Source of the DNA: Eggerthellaceae bacterium
Lineage (GTDB): Bacteria > Actinomycetota > Coriobacteriia > Coriobacteriales > Eggerthellaceae
Assembly (NCBI GenBank): GCA_910575165.1
Contig: CAJTDS010000001.1
Location: 279,928 to 343,927, forward strand
Reading direction: 5' to 3'
Length of the DNA stretch: 64,000 nt
Shown here: one piece after another, positions 16,718 through 25,684 of the stretch
Numbering within the stretch: the first letter of the stretch is position 1
Layout: each line of letters begins with the position of its first letter
Position numbers and translations under genes: made by a program
Notes under the pieces: generated by a model
Database searches by the model: none
Told to the model about the DNA's origin: nothing
Seen by the model: the letters and a program-made list of their open reading frames with translations, nothing else

Positions 16718-17944
16718 GTGTATCCCATTCTGAAGACAGAAGCGCTCAACGGCGAGGTTACACGCATGGTGGTGGAAGCGCCGGCCATCGCGCGCAAGAT
16801 ACAGCCCGGTCAGTTCATCATGCTGCGAATCGACGAGCGCGGCGAACGCATCCCGCTGACCATGAACGAGGCCGATCCCGAAGCCGGCACGGTGACCATC
16901 GTGTTCCAGGCGGTGGGGGCCACCACCATGCGTTTGGCGAAGATGCGAGCTGGCCAGAGCCTGCTGGACTTTTCCGGGCCCTTCGGCAAGCCCACCGAAC
17001 TCGAAGGCGTGCGCAAGGCGTGCGTCATCGGCGGCGGATTGGGCACGGCCATTGCGTACCCCCAGGCCAAGTGGCTGTTCGACCATGGCGCCCAGGTAGA
17101 CGTGATCCTGGGCTTCCGCACGAAGGACCTCATCATCTTGGAAGACGAGCTGCGCGCCTGCTCCACTACCTGCACCGTGGTCACCGACGACGGGAGCAAC
17201 GGGAACAAGGGCCTGGTCACGCAGCCGCTGGCCAAACGCATCGCCGAAGGGGCCGACTACGACGCGGTGCTGGCCGTGGGGCCGGTCATCATGATGAAGT
17301 TCGTGGCCGAGACCACCCGCGAGCCGGGCATCCGCACCTTGGTGTCTATGAACCCGCTCATGATTGACGGCACAGGCATGTGCGGCGGCTGTCGCGTGAA
17401 GGTGGGCGACGAGTACCTGCACGCCTGCGTGGATGGCCCCGACTTCGACGGGCACCAGGTGGACTTCGACGATGCCATGCGCCGCGGCGTGATGTACCGC
17501 AGCTTCGAGCAGGTGGCCGTGGCGGCGCTCAACGGCGAGGAGCTGCCCGAAGGCCGCGAGTGCGCAGCTACGGCCGAGCCCCTGGTGGAGATGGAGCTCT
17601 CCCCCAAGCAAGGCACGGTGCAGGCCGAAACCGCCTTCGCTTCCGATGCCGAGGTCGCGGCGGCCGAGCCTGCGTCCGCGACGGCCGGCGCCCCCGTCCA
17701 GGCTGCATCGCAGGAGGTGCTGCCGCCCCGCAACAAGGTCAACGACGACTGGCGCCGCTACGCCGCCCAGCGGGCCAATGCGGCATGGCGCGCCTCCCAC
17801 GAAACCTACCAGCAGGAGAAGGTGGCCTGGGAGCACGTGGTCCAAGCCAGCCGCAACGGCGCCGGCTGGTCGGACGCTTCGGAAAACCCCATGGCCCACA
17901 GCAAGCCCGGCTATTCGGGGCACTCCGGCCGCCGTCGGTGGTAG
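16718..17944 (+). CDS. NfnA/SudB-like ferredoxin-NADP reductase subunit
   Basis: FAD/NAD-binding subunit of the NfnAB or SudAB type, which links NAD(P)H to ferredoxin or to sulfide/polysulfide. The first 280 residues match the family: a flavin-binding barrel (IQPGQFIMLR, IPLTMNEAD), the nucleotide site CVIGGGLGTAIAYPQAK, and a [2Fe-2S] segment CGGCRVKVGDEYLHACVDGP. About 110 further residues form an Ala/Glu-rich tail ending in a basic, Trp-containing stretch, not usual for the family. GTG at 16718 follows AGGGAGGGG. The partner subunit begins 52 bases downstream. Confidence 0.82.
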   Translation: MYPILKTEALNGEVTRMVVEAPAIARKIQPGQFIMLRIDERGERIPLTMNEADPEAGTVTIVFQAVGATTMRLAKMRAGQSLLDFSGPFGKPTELEGVRKACVIGGGLGTAIAYPQAKWLFDHGAQVDVILGFRTKDLIILEDELRACSTTCTVVTDDGSNGNKGLVTQPLAKRIAEGADYDAVLAVGPVIMMKFVAETTREPGIRTLVSMNPLMIDGTGMCGGCRVKVGDEYLHACVDGPDFDGHQVDFDDAMRRGVMYRSFEQVAVAALNGEELPEGRECAATAEPLVEMELSPKQGTVQAETAFASDAEVAAAEPASATAGAPVQAASQEVLPPRNKVNDDWRRYAAQRANAAWRASHETYQQEKVAWEHVVQASRNGAGWSDASENPMAHSKPGYSGHSGRRRW

Positions 17945-17996
17945 CGTCGGCGACAGCGATAGGCGGAAGCGGCAGCGCAGGTTCTAGGAGACGATC

Positions 17997-19580
17997 ATGG
18001 CGACATCCTACACGGTGAACAAGCAGAAGACGAAGACCCCCATGCCCGAGCTGGACCCGGTGATGCGCTCCGAGTGCTTCGAGGAAGTGGCGCGCGGCTA
18101 CAACGCCCAGCAGGCCATGGAGGAGGCGGCCCGGTGTCTGCAGTGCCCGAAAGCCCCGTGCGTGGGCGGCTGCCCGGTGGGCGTGCCCATCCCGCAGTTT
18201 CTGGAGCAGGTGGCCCATGGCCGGTTCGACGAAGCGTACAGGCTGGTGAAACGCGAAAACGCGCTGCCGGCGGTGTGCGGGCGCGTGTGTCCGCAGGAAA
18301 CCCAGTGCGAAGGGGTATGTACGCGGGGCCGCGCCGGCGAGCCGGTGGCTATTGGCAAGCTGGAGCGGTTCGTGGCCGATTGGGCCATGGCCCAGCAGGA
18401 ATCCGACGAGCTTTTGGATGCGCAGGAGGCCCCCGAAGTGGGCGCGGCCGAGGTAGCGGCTCAGTCGGGCGGCTACAGCCAGGGGATGGTGGAGGCGGGC
18501 GCCGAGGCGCTCATGGCCGAGCCGGATTCCCTGAGCCCTGCCATCGCCGCTGTCGAAACTACTGCGGGCGAAGGTTCCTGCGAAGGGGATTTGACCGGCT
18601 ACCGCGTAGCCATGGTGGGCTCGGGCCCGGCGTCGCTTACCTGCGCCGGCGAGCTGGCCCGCCGCGGAGCCGACGTCACCGTGTTCGAGGCGCTGCACAA
18701 GCTTGGCGGGGTGCTCACCTACGGCATCCCCGAGTTCCGCCTGCCCAAGAGCTTGGTGGATACCGAGATCTCCACTTTGTCCGATATGGGCGTGTCCTTC
18801 GAAGCGAACTCGGTGGTGGGCAAGCTCTACGACGTTGACGAGCTCTTGGGCCCCATGGGTTTTCAGGCGGTGTTCGTGGCGCCTGGCGCCGGGCTTCCCA
18901 GCTACCTGGGCATTCCCGGCGAAGGCTCGCTGGGCGTGATGACCGCCAACGAGCTGCTCACCCGCGTGAACCTGATGCGCGCCTACGAGTTCCCCGCGGC
19001 AGACACGCCGGTGTATTCCGGCCAGGAGTGCGTGGTGGTGGGCGGCGGCAACGTGGCCATGGACGCCGCGCGCACGGCCAAGCGCCTTGGCGCCACCGTC
19101 ACCGTGGTGTATCGCCGCGGCCGCGAGGAAATGCCCGCTCGTGCCGAAGAGATCGCCCATGCCGAAGAGGAGGGCATCCGCTTCCAGCTGCTCACGAACC
19201 CGGTGGGCGTGCTGTCCAACGACGACGGCTGGGTGCGCGGCGTGGAGTGCGTCTCCATGCAGCTGGGCGAGCCCGACGACCAAGGGCGCCGTCGACCCGT
19301 GGAAGTGCCCAACAGCGCCTTCGTCATCCCGGCCGATATGATGGTGGTGGCCGTGGGCAACCGCACCAACCCCCTGATTGCGCAGACCACGCCGGGCATG
19401 GAAGTGACTTCGCGCAACCTGATCGTGGCCGATCCCGAAACCGGCGCCACTACGAAGCCGGGCGTGTTCGCGGGCGGAGACGCGGTCATCGGCGCTGCCA
19501 CGGTGATTCTGGCCATGGGTGCCGGCAAGCGAGCTGCGGCTGCTATGGGCGACTACCTGAAGAAGACCTACCCGCGCTAG
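17997..19580 (+). CDS. NfnB/GltD-like NADPH-dependent flavoprotein subunit
   Basis: Partner of the preceding gene. The 527-residue protein has the N-terminal two-cluster ferredoxin fold of GltD/NfnB proteins (CLQCPKAPCVGGCPVGVPIP, then CGRVCPQETQCEGVCTRG), an FAD site (AMVGSGPASLTCAGELARRG) and an NADP site (VVGGGNVAMDAARTAKRLGA). An acidic low-complexity insert lies between the cluster domain and the FAD domain, about residues 138-195. No large glutamate synthase subunit is adjacent, so a bifurcating transhydrogenase or sulfide dehydrogenase role is more likely than glutamate synthesis. Confidence 0.85.
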   Translation: MATSYTVNKQKTKTPMPELDPVMRSECFEEVARGYNAQQAMEEAARCLQCPKAPCVGGCPVGVPIPQFLEQVAHGRFDEAYRLVKRENALPAVCGRVCPQETQCEGVCTRGRAGEPVAIGKLERFVADWAMAQQESDELLDAQEAPEVGAAEVAAQSGGYSQGMVEAGAEALMAEPDSLSPAIAAVETTAGEGSCEGDLTGYRVAMVGSGPASLTCAGELARRGADVTVFEALHKLGGVLTYGIPEFRLPKSLVDTEISTLSDMGVSFEANSVVGKLYDVDELLGPMGFQAVFVAPGAGLPSYLGIPGEGSLGVMTANELLTRVNLMRAYEFPAADTPVYSGQECVVVGGGNVAMDAARTAKRLGATVTVVYRRGREEMPARAEEIAHAEEEGIRFQLLTNPVGVLSNDDGWVRGVECVSMQLGEPDDQGRRRPVEVPNSAFVIPADMMVVAVGNRTNPLIAQTTPGMEVTSRNLIVADPETGATTKPGVFAGGDAVIGAATVILAMGAGKRAAAAMGDYLKKTYPR

Positions 19581-19869
19581 GGGTTGCTGGCTTTTGTCTA
19601 CCTGACCGGGCTGGCGGCGTGCGGGCGCAGTACCTTCGCTTGTCCTCGCTTCGCCTGTGCATCGAGTTTGCACCTGCTCGCTGCTGCGGAATCGCTCAGG
19701 TGCCATGCCGCTGCCCCTCGGTCCTGCTGCGTGGTGCATGCCTGCCTGTTCGTGCAGGCCTCTTCTGCTGGATGGGGTTGGATGTTCGTCGTTCGGCGAC
19801 TGCCGTGCCGTTCTGTCGGTTCCTTCTGCCGGGCGCTTGCGGTTTTTGGGGCGGCTTGCAGTACAATGA

Positions 19870-20062
19870 CCCGTGCTCATTGGCTCCGTGGGGGCGCGTT
19901 GGATGCGCGCGGCTTCATGCTTCGGGGAATGCGGGTGCGAATCCCGCGCTATACCAGTAACCGTAAGGAGCGTACGTCGGGAGGGCTTCGTGCTGGCTGC
20001 CGTGTTTCGGGTGGCTGGAGTAGCGGAGCTTTCTGTGCGGCGCCGAAGTCGGAATACCGATC
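19870..20062 (+). ncRNA. Cobalamin riboswitch
   Basis: The conserved elements of the B12 aptamer are present in order: GGGGAAT at 19924-19930, the GGTG...AATCCCGCGC stem region at 19933-19950, the CAGTAACCG box at 19955-19963, and the 3' box GAAGTCGGAATACC at 20045-20058 followed by a CGG stem. It lies 38 bases before the start of the DUF4430 lipoprotein gene. Exact ends are approximate. The rest of the 519-base gap (19581-19869) shows nothing recognisable. Confidence 0.8.
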
Positions 20063-20099
20063 CCGGTAACAAGGAGCCCTGGAAGAAAGAGGTTTCATC

Positions 20100-20576
20100 A
20101 TGGTTCGTTTCGCAACGGTGCTTTCCGCTTGGGCGGGGCAGGCCAAGGCTTCGCGCGTGCTGTTCGCCTTGGCTCTGGCTGCGGCGCTCGGCACGGGCGT
20201 TTTGGCCGGCTGCAGCTCCGATGGGGGATCGAGCGCAAGCACGGGTTCGCAGGATTCCGCCCAGCAGGCGCCTGCTTCCGACGTGGTCACCGTTACCGTG
20301 GGCAATACCGTTACCGACGAGACGCTGGCCTCGGGCGAGGTGGAGCTGCCGGAGGGGGCGACGGCCCTGGATGCGCTGCAGGCTTTGGACGTTGAGGTTA
20401 CGGTGGAGGATTCCGCCTACGGTGCCTACGTGAGCGCCATCAACGGCGTTGCCAGCGAGGGCATGAGCGGCTGGACCTTCGCTATCAACGGCGAGATGCC
20501 CTCTGTGTCCGCCGGCGAGGCCGAGGTGCAGCCGGGAGATACGGTGGAGTGGACCTACATCGACATGTCGGAATAG
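20100..20576 (+). CDS. DUF4430-domain lipoprotein under riboswitch control
   Basis: The 158-residue protein has a signal peptide with lipobox VLAGCSSD (Cys near residue 38), a Ser/Ala/Gln linker, and a DUF4430-like domain from about residue 88 (TALDALQALDVEVTVEDSAY, then GWTFAINGEMPS and GDTVEWTYI). DUF4430 resembles the C-terminal domain of animal transcobalamin/intrinsic factor. The upstream cobalamin riboswitch therefore suggests a surface corrinoid-binding protein. GAAAGAGG precedes the ATG. folC follows after 16 bases and is probably in the same transcript. Confidence 0.82.
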   Translation: MVRFATVLSAWAGQAKASRVLFALALAAALGTGVLAGCSSDGGSSASTGSQDSAQQAPASDVVTVTVGNTVTDETLASGEVELPEGATALDALQALDVEVTVEDSAYGAYVSAINGVASEGMSGWTFAINGEMPSVSAGEAEVQPGDTVEWTYIDMSE

Positions 20577-20592
20577 GCTGCGGTACGCGACT

Positions 20593-22059
20593 ATGAACGA
20601 GCCCTTCGACGCGATCGCCTACATCAACGAACCGCGCTGGCAGGCATCGCGTCTGGGGCTTCATCGCATCCGCGACCTGATGGAGCGCCTGGGCCGTCCC
20701 CAGGACCGTTTGCGCTTCGTCCATGTGGCCGGCACGAACGGCAAGGGCTCCACCTGCGCCTACCTCGCCTCCATCCTGAGGTCTGCCGGCTACCGGACGG
20801 GGCTTTTTACCAGCCCTTACATCGAGCGCTTCGAGGAGCGCATTCAGGTTGACGGCGTACTCATCGCGCCGGAAGCGCTTTGCCAGGCAACGCTGCAGGT
20901 GCGCGAGGCTGCCGAGGCCCAGGCTGCCGAAACCGGCGAACATGCCACGGAGTTCGAGCTTATGACCGCCGTGGCTCTGGTGCACTTCGCCGCTGTCAGC
21001 TGCGACATCGTGGTGCTTGAGGTGGGGCTGGGCGGCCGCCTGGATTCCACCAACGTCATCGGCCCGCCCGAGGTGGCCGTCATTACGCGCATCGGACTCG
21101 ACCATACGGCCTTGCTGGGCGACAGCCCGGCGGCTATTGCGGGAGAGAAGGCGGGCATCATCAAGCCGGGGTGCGCGGTGGTGGCCTATCCGCAGGACGA
21201 CGAAGGGGCGGCCCGCGCCATCGCCCAGGCGGCGTCCCGATGCGAGACGCCGCTGATCGTAGCCGATTTCAGCCAGCTTACCGTAGGCGAGGTTCGTTCG
21301 GCGGGGGAGAACGCTGCCGTGGAATCGGATGCGCGCCTTCCGCTGTCGGGCGACCTCGTGCGATGCTTCGCGTACCGCAATCGTTCTTACCGCACGGCGC
21401 TGCTGGCCTCCTATCAGCCTTGCAACGCCGCGCTTGCCATCGAGGCGGCCCGGGTGCTCGCAGCTCGCGGATGGCGGATTCCCGAAAGCGCCATCGAGGC
21501 GGGAGTGGCTGCGGCCCGCTGGCCTGGGCGCTTCGAGCTGATGCCCGTCGTGCCCGGCCGGCCAACCATCGTGGTGGACGGAGGTCACAACCCCCAAGGC
21601 GCCCAGGCGCTTGCAGCCTCGCTGGCCGACGTGTTTCCAGGCCGGCGCTGCGTGTTCGTCATGGGGGTGCTGGCGGACAAGGACTACGCGGCCATGGTCG
21701 AAGCGGTGCTGCCCCAGGCCCAGGCCTTCGTGACCGTCACGCCGCCGAACCCGCGCGCCCTTTCGGCCGAAGACCTGGCCGAATGCATTCGTGCTGCAGC
21801 TGCTTCCAAGGGGGTTCCGACAGAAACCGCAGTCGGCGAATCGGCCTTGCCGGCGCAGGCCGCCAAGCCATGTGCTAGCGATTGTGCGCTCGATGGCGAG
21901 CCCTCATCGCCTCTGGTCGTCCGTGCGGCCGCTGGCTACGACGACGCCCTGCGAACCGCCGTCGCCCTCGCCGGCCCCTGCGGCCTGGTGGTGGCCTTCG
22001 GCAGCCTCTACGCCATAGCCGACATCAAGCGCGGGATCATGCCAGGGGGACGGGGATGA
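20593..22059 (+). CDS. folC: Folylpolyglutamate/dihydrofolate synthase
   Basis: FolC adds glutamate to folates. The 488-residue protein has the Mur-ligase fold: FVHVAGTNGKGSTCAYLASI (ATP loop), TSPYIERFEERI, a VVLEVGLGGRLDSTNV metal/folate segment, and DGGHNPQGAQALAASL in the C-terminal domain. An insert rich in Ala and Ser near residues 395-445 makes it somewhat longer than usual (about 430). No clear ribosome site is seen before the ATG, so it may depend on the upstream lipoprotein gene for translation. Confidence 0.93.
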   Translation: MNEPFDAIAYINEPRWQASRLGLHRIRDLMERLGRPQDRLRFVHVAGTNGKGSTCAYLASILRSAGYRTGLFTSPYIERFEERIQVDGVLIAPEALCQATLQVREAAEAQAAETGEHATEFELMTAVALVHFAAVSCDIVVLEVGLGGRLDSTNVIGPPEVAVITRIGLDHTALLGDSPAAIAGEKAGIIKPGCAVVAYPQDDEGAARAIAQAASRCETPLIVADFSQLTVGEVRSAGENAAVESDARLPLSGDLVRCFAYRNRSYRTALLASYQPCNAALAIEAARVLAARGWRIPESAIEAGVAAARWPGRFELMPVVPGRPTIVVDGGHNPQGAQALAASLADVFPGRRCVFVMGVLADKDYAAMVEAVLPQAQAFVTVTPPNPRALSAEDLAECIRAAAASKGVPTETAVGESALPAQAAKPCASDCALDGEPSSPLVVRAAAGYDDALRTAVALAGPCGLVVAFGSLYAIADIKRGIMPGGRG

Positions 22060-22164
22060 TGGCATGGGGGCGCATGGCGCTATCATGCCGGGGGCGGGGT
22101 AACGTCGTCTTGCCGGTCGGCCGCCTTCCCCAATGGTGACGCTCCCCGACTACCGAGCACATGA

Positions 22165-22199
22165 AAAGGCGCCCGAGCCTCTTCGGATCGGGCGCCTTT
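22165..22199. terminator. Bidirectional terminator between folC and acpP
   Basis: Perfect stem AAAGGCGCCCGA (22165-22176) with TCGGGCGCCTTT (22188-22199), with an 11-base loop, between convergent genes. Short A/T runs on both outer sides allow use in both directions. Confidence 0.85.
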
Positions 22200-22225
22200 G
22201 CTGTTGCCGTTGCGTTTGCTTGCTC

Positions 22226-22456
22226 TTACAGCCCCTGGATGTATTCCACCAGCTGGTCGACGGTTTCCAGACCCTCGGGGTCGCCGAAGTCCACGTCCAG
22301 GCGGTCCTCCAGCTCGCAGACCAGCTCTACCATGTCGATGCTGTCGATCCCCAAGGTCTCGAAGGTGGATTCGCCCGTCACGGTTTCGGGGGCGATGTCC
22401 AGCTTCTCCTGCAGGATGTCGCGGACCACGTCCAAAGTCTCAGCGTTAGCGGCCAT
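22226..22456 (-). CDS. acpP: Acyl carrier protein
   Basis: The 76-residue acidic protein has the phosphopantetheine site GIDSIDMVELV (Ser about 39) in the expected place and the usual length for ACP of type II fatty acid synthesis. It opens LDVVRDILQEKLDI. The ATG at 22456 was chosen because the domain starts there and GGGAG lies upstream. It stands alone, without other fatty-acid genes. Confidence 0.93.
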   Translation of the reverse strand: MAANAETLDVVRDILQEKLDIAPETVTGESTFETLGIDSIDMVELVCELEDRLDVDFGDPEGLETVDQLVEYIQGL

Positions 22457-22578
22457 GTTTCTTGTCTCCCATCGGTGAATCGTCGGTGCGGGGCATCGGC
22501 GCGCGGTGCCCTCAATGCGTCGTTGCCGGATTGAGGGCACCAACCGGTAAGCTGCGCCCGTCCGGTGCCTCGGCGCTT

Positions 22579-23160
22579 CTACTCTTCCGTTTGCTTCAGC
22601 AGGCCGTAGCCGCCGTCGTCGCGACGGTACAGCACGTTGACCAGGCCGGAATCGCGGTCGGTGTAGGCGAAGAAGTCGTGGCCCAGAAGGTCGATCTGCA
22701 CTAGCGCCTCGTCCTGCGTCATGGGGGCGAACTCGATCTCCTTCACGCGCACGATCTCTTCGTCTTCGGTCAGCTCGGCCATCAGGCTGTCGGCGTCGAA
22801 CTCGCCAGTGGGCACGATGGGAGCCACGCGGATGCTCTCCTCCTCGGCGCGCACCTTGCGGTCGATGACGCGGGTCTTGTACTTGCGCAGCTGGCGCAGC
22901 ACCTTGGCGGCGGCTACGTCGATGGCTGCGTACATATCCTCTTCGTGCTCCTCCACGCGGATGATGTGGCCCTTCGGGCGCAGCGTGACCTCGCAGACGG
23001 CGGGACGGGGGTTGGCGGGGTTCTTCTCAACGAACAGCACCACTTCGGCGTCGAGCGGGCTGATGTCCATAACCTTCATCGAGTTACCGATTTTCTCCTC
23101 CGCGTACTCCCGCAGGCTCTCGGTTACGGGCATTTTGCGGCCGGTGACGGTAATGCTCAT
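22579..23160 (-). CDS. hpf: Long-form ribosome hibernation promoting factor
   Basis: HPF binds the small subunit and forms inactive 100S ribosomes in stationary phase. The 193-residue protein has the N-terminal S30AE fold (SITVTGRKMPVTESLREYAE) and the C-terminal dimerisation domain (EIEFAPMTQDEALVQIDLLG ... HDFFAYTDRDSGLVNVLYRR), so it is the long form. ATG at 23160 has AGAGGTGA upstream; the in-frame GTG at 23169 overlaps that site. Confidence 0.95.
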   Translation of the reverse strand: MSITVTGRKMPVTESLREYAEEKIGNSMKVMDISPLDAEVVLFVEKNPANPRPAVCEVTLRPKGHIIRVEEHEEDMYAAIDVAAAKVLRQLRKYKTRVIDRKVRAEEESIRVAPIVPTGEFDADSLMAELTEDEEIVRVKEIEFAPMTQDEALVQIDLLGHDFFAYTDRDSGLVNVLYRRDDGGYGLLKQTEE

Positions 23161-23286
23161 GGTTATCACCTCTTTGATCGAAGCGTACAGTGACCATAGG
23201 ATACCGCAACTCGGCCCACCCCGCTGCCGTGCCCGCGAAGGTTACGGAAACGATTCAAAGGCCCAGCGCTCCGCCGGTTTTCGTTT

Positions 23287-23415
23287 TGGCTGATTTTTCC
23301 GTTTCTGCATTTGCCGTGGCTGAAATCTCCGGCTTTGCATACCTGTCTGGCTGATTTCTCCGGTTTTGCATGCGAAAAAGGGGAGGCGGCGATGCAAAAC
23401 TGGAATTTTCAACCA
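23287..23415. repeat. Three direct units plus one inverted unit (24-nt units)
   Basis: Units at 23287-23310, 23317-23340 and 23348-23371 share TGGCTGATTTCTCCGG and TTTGCAT (21 of 24 matches each to unit 3). Starts are 30 and 31 bases apart, about three DNA turns. A fourth unit at 23392-23415 is inverted (18 of 24). The element lies in the 694-base gap between hpf and nhaA. The following 23416-23854 holds degenerate repeats of CTGCGAAGC-like words but no gene I can support. Confidence 0.75.
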
Positions 23416-23854
23416 TAAAGCATCCGGCTGCGAAGCCGAACGCGAGGCACCCAACCGCTAAAACGGCCATAAGGCATCCAGCTGCGAAGCATCATTTCGC
23501 GAAGCGTCAAGCTGCGAAGTCATTGCCTGCAAAGCGCTTGCTTGCGAAGCGCACGCACGCAAGGTGCTTCCGTCCGCCCAGCCGCGAAGGACGCTCCCGA
23601 ACGCCGCTGTCGCCCTACCGCGAGGCCATCGCCCCCTCAAGCTCGCTGCTGCTAAACAGAGAAGCCATCGCCCACAAGGCTGCTGCCGAGCCGCAAAGCG
23701 GCCCCCCAAGTCCGCCGGCCCTCTGCACGACATCGCCCCTTTACCGTTCGATGACCGTGGACGCTGCACGCCGAAACAAGGACGCTGAAAAAGGATAATT
23801 GATCTATCATTACTAGTTTCAAGAAGATGGTACGGCTCGGCGGCAAGGACTATC

Positions 23855-25684
23855 ATGGCAAGTGAGAAGCAGGCTACCCCGCATCTGTTCATCGACGAGG
23901 TGCAGGGGCATCAGAAGCGCTACAGCAAACTCGTGCAGTTCACCCACTCCTCCACGAAGGCCGCAGGCGTCATGCTGTTGGCTGCTATCGTGGCGCTCGT
24001 GGTAGCGAACTCGGCGGTCTACGAGCCTTTCATCCATTTCTGGCATACGGAAGTGGGCTTTATCTTCGGCGGCACCGAGCAGACCATGTCGCTGGCGCAC
24101 ATCATCAATGACGTGTTCATGGCCATTTTCTTCCTGTTGGTAGGCCTGGAAGTGAAGTACGAGATGACCGTGGGCGAGCTTACGAACATCCGCGCGGCGC
24201 TGCTGCCCATCATGGGCGCGGTCGGCGGCGTTGCCATGCCCATTGTCATCTATCTGCTGTTCAACGCCTCGAACGCCGAAGCGGTCCATGGCTGGGGCGT
24301 TCCCACCGCTACCGATATCGCCTTCGCGCTGGGTATTCTGGCGTTGCTGGGCAACCGCGTGCCCGCCGGCGTGCGCGTGTTCCTGTCCACCCTTGCCGTG
24401 GCCGACGACATCATCGCCATTCTCATCATTGCCATTTTCTACGGACAGACGCCGAAGGTGTTCTGGTTGATGGCCGCTGTAATCGTCATGATCGTGCTTA
24501 TTGCCATGAACCGCAGCCATATCTACTCGCTCTTGCCCTACATCCTCATGGGTGGTGTGTTGTGGTATTGCGTGTTCATGTCGGGCATCCATTCCACCAT
24601 CGCTGGCGTGCTGCTGGCCTTTGCCATTCCGTCGGGCTCGCGCGTGAATCTGCGCACGTTCGGCTTGTGGTCGGGCAAGAAGTTGAAGGAGGCCCACGAC
24701 ACCTTCCAGCCCGAGACACCGGTCATCGCCCAGGGCGAGTACATCGAGACAGTGACCGACCTGTCCCGCGTGGCGCGCCAGGTGGTGCCCCCGGCCACGC
24801 GCCTGGAGCACAAGCTGTACCCGTGGGTTTACTTCGGCATCCTGCCGGTATTCGCCCTCACTAACGCCGACGTGTCTTTCGCCGGCATCGACATGGGGGC
24901 GATGCTGACTGACCCGGTGCTCTACGGCGTGTTCTTCGGTCTGTTGCTGGGCAAGCCGCTGGGCATTCTGGCCATGAGCTTCATCTGCGTGAAAACGAAG
25001 CTGGGGGCGCTTCCGGAGAACGTGAACTGGGGGCATATGGTGGGCGCGGCCATTCTGGGCGGTGTCGGATTTACCATGGCTATTTTCGTGGCGAATTTGG
25101 CCTACACCGACGAGATGCATATTGCCACGGCTAAGCTGGGCATTCTGGCGGCGTCGCTTATGGCGGGCATCATCGGCTTCGTGTTCCTGATGCTGCAGGC
25201 CAAGCGGGCGCAGAAGCAGGGCGTGGCCTTCTCCGAAAGCGGCGATGACTTCGCGGAGGGGGAGGCCGAGCACGCGGGTGGCCTCAACGCGTTGCGCAAC
25301 CCCGAGCTGCAGGCGCGCATCGATGCGGCCCGGGCGCGTCGTAACGTGTTCGAGATCGTGGTGGACCTGGGGCCGACGGGTCTTCTGGGCGGCGGCAGCG
25401 TGAGGGACGTACGCGACGCCCTGAAGGACGAGATGATCCGTGTGCTGCAGGAGGAAGGGCGCGACGACCTGATTGAGAAGTTGCAGCTGCAGTTCCAGGA
25501 AGATGAGCGTGCCGCTCCGCTTGCGGCCATTCAGGACTTGGTGCTGCAGGAGCACGGCGAGGACGCACTGCTGCGTACCGAGGTGATGACCAGCGAAGAC
25601 GCTGTGTTCACGAACCTGGTGAAGCAATCGGCTGAGGCCGCCGACGAAACCGAGGAGCAGCACGTGGAGGGCGTGGCCAAGTAG
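23855..25684 (+). CDS. nhaA: NhaA-family Na+/H+ antiporter with C-terminal extension
   Basis: NhaA exchanges sodium for protons across the inner membrane. Residues about 30-450 hold the full antiporter: LVGLEVKYEMTVGEL, PTATDIAFALGILALLG and the ion-binding pair in LAVADDIIAIL (Asp-Asp near 185). Typical NhaA is about 390 residues; this one is 609. The extra 155 C-terminal residues are charged and helical (QLQFQEDERAAPLAAIQDLV), probably cytoplasmic, with no thioredoxin domain seen. AAGGA lies before the ATG. Confidence 0.92.
   Translation: MASEKQATPHLFIDEVQGHQKRYSKLVQFTHSSTKAAGVMLLAAIVALVVANSAVYEPFIHFWHTEVGFIFGGTEQTMSLAHIINDVFMAIFFLLVGLEVKYEMTVGELTNIRAALLPIMGAVGGVAMPIVIYLLFNASNAEAVHGWGVPTATDIAFALGILALLGNRVPAGVRVFLSTLAVADDIIAILIIAIFYGQTPKVFWLMAAVIVMIVLIAMNRSHIYSLLPYILMGGVLWYCVFMSGIHSTIAGVLLAFAIPSGSRVNLRTFGLWSGKKLKEAHDTFQPETPVIAQGEYIETVTDLSRVARQVVPPATRLEHKLYPWVYFGILPVFALTNADVSFAGIDMGAMLTDPVLYGVFFGLLLGKPLGILAMSFICVKTKLGALPENVNWGHMVGAAILGGVGFTMAIFVANLAYTDEMHIATAKLGILAASLMAGIIGFVFLMLQAKRAQKQGVAFSESGDDFAEGEAEHAGGLNALRNPELQARIDAARARRNVFEIVVDLGPTGLLGGGSVRDVRDALKDEMIRVLQEEGRDDLIEKLQLQFQEDERAAPLAAIQDLVLQEHGEDALLRTEVMTSEDAVFTNLVKQSAEAADETEEQHVEGVAK

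Noticed and set aside
19924..19963. Possible tRNA because of GGTGCGAATCCCGC
   Set aside because: No acceptor or anticodon stem fits; the surrounding boxes match a cobalamin riboswitch.
22945..23193. Plus-strand frame opposite hpf
   Set aside because: Shadow of a clear conserved gene on the other strand.
23287..23415. Possible CRISPR array
   Set aside because: Only three direct units, spacers of 6-7 bases, and a fourth unit inverted; no cas genes.
23370..23798. Plus-strand open frame with repeated PAAK-like words in the hpf-nhaA gap
   Set aside because: No ribosome site or family match, and the repeats are visible as DNA words in other frames too, so it looks like an effect of repetitive DNA rather than a histone-like gene.
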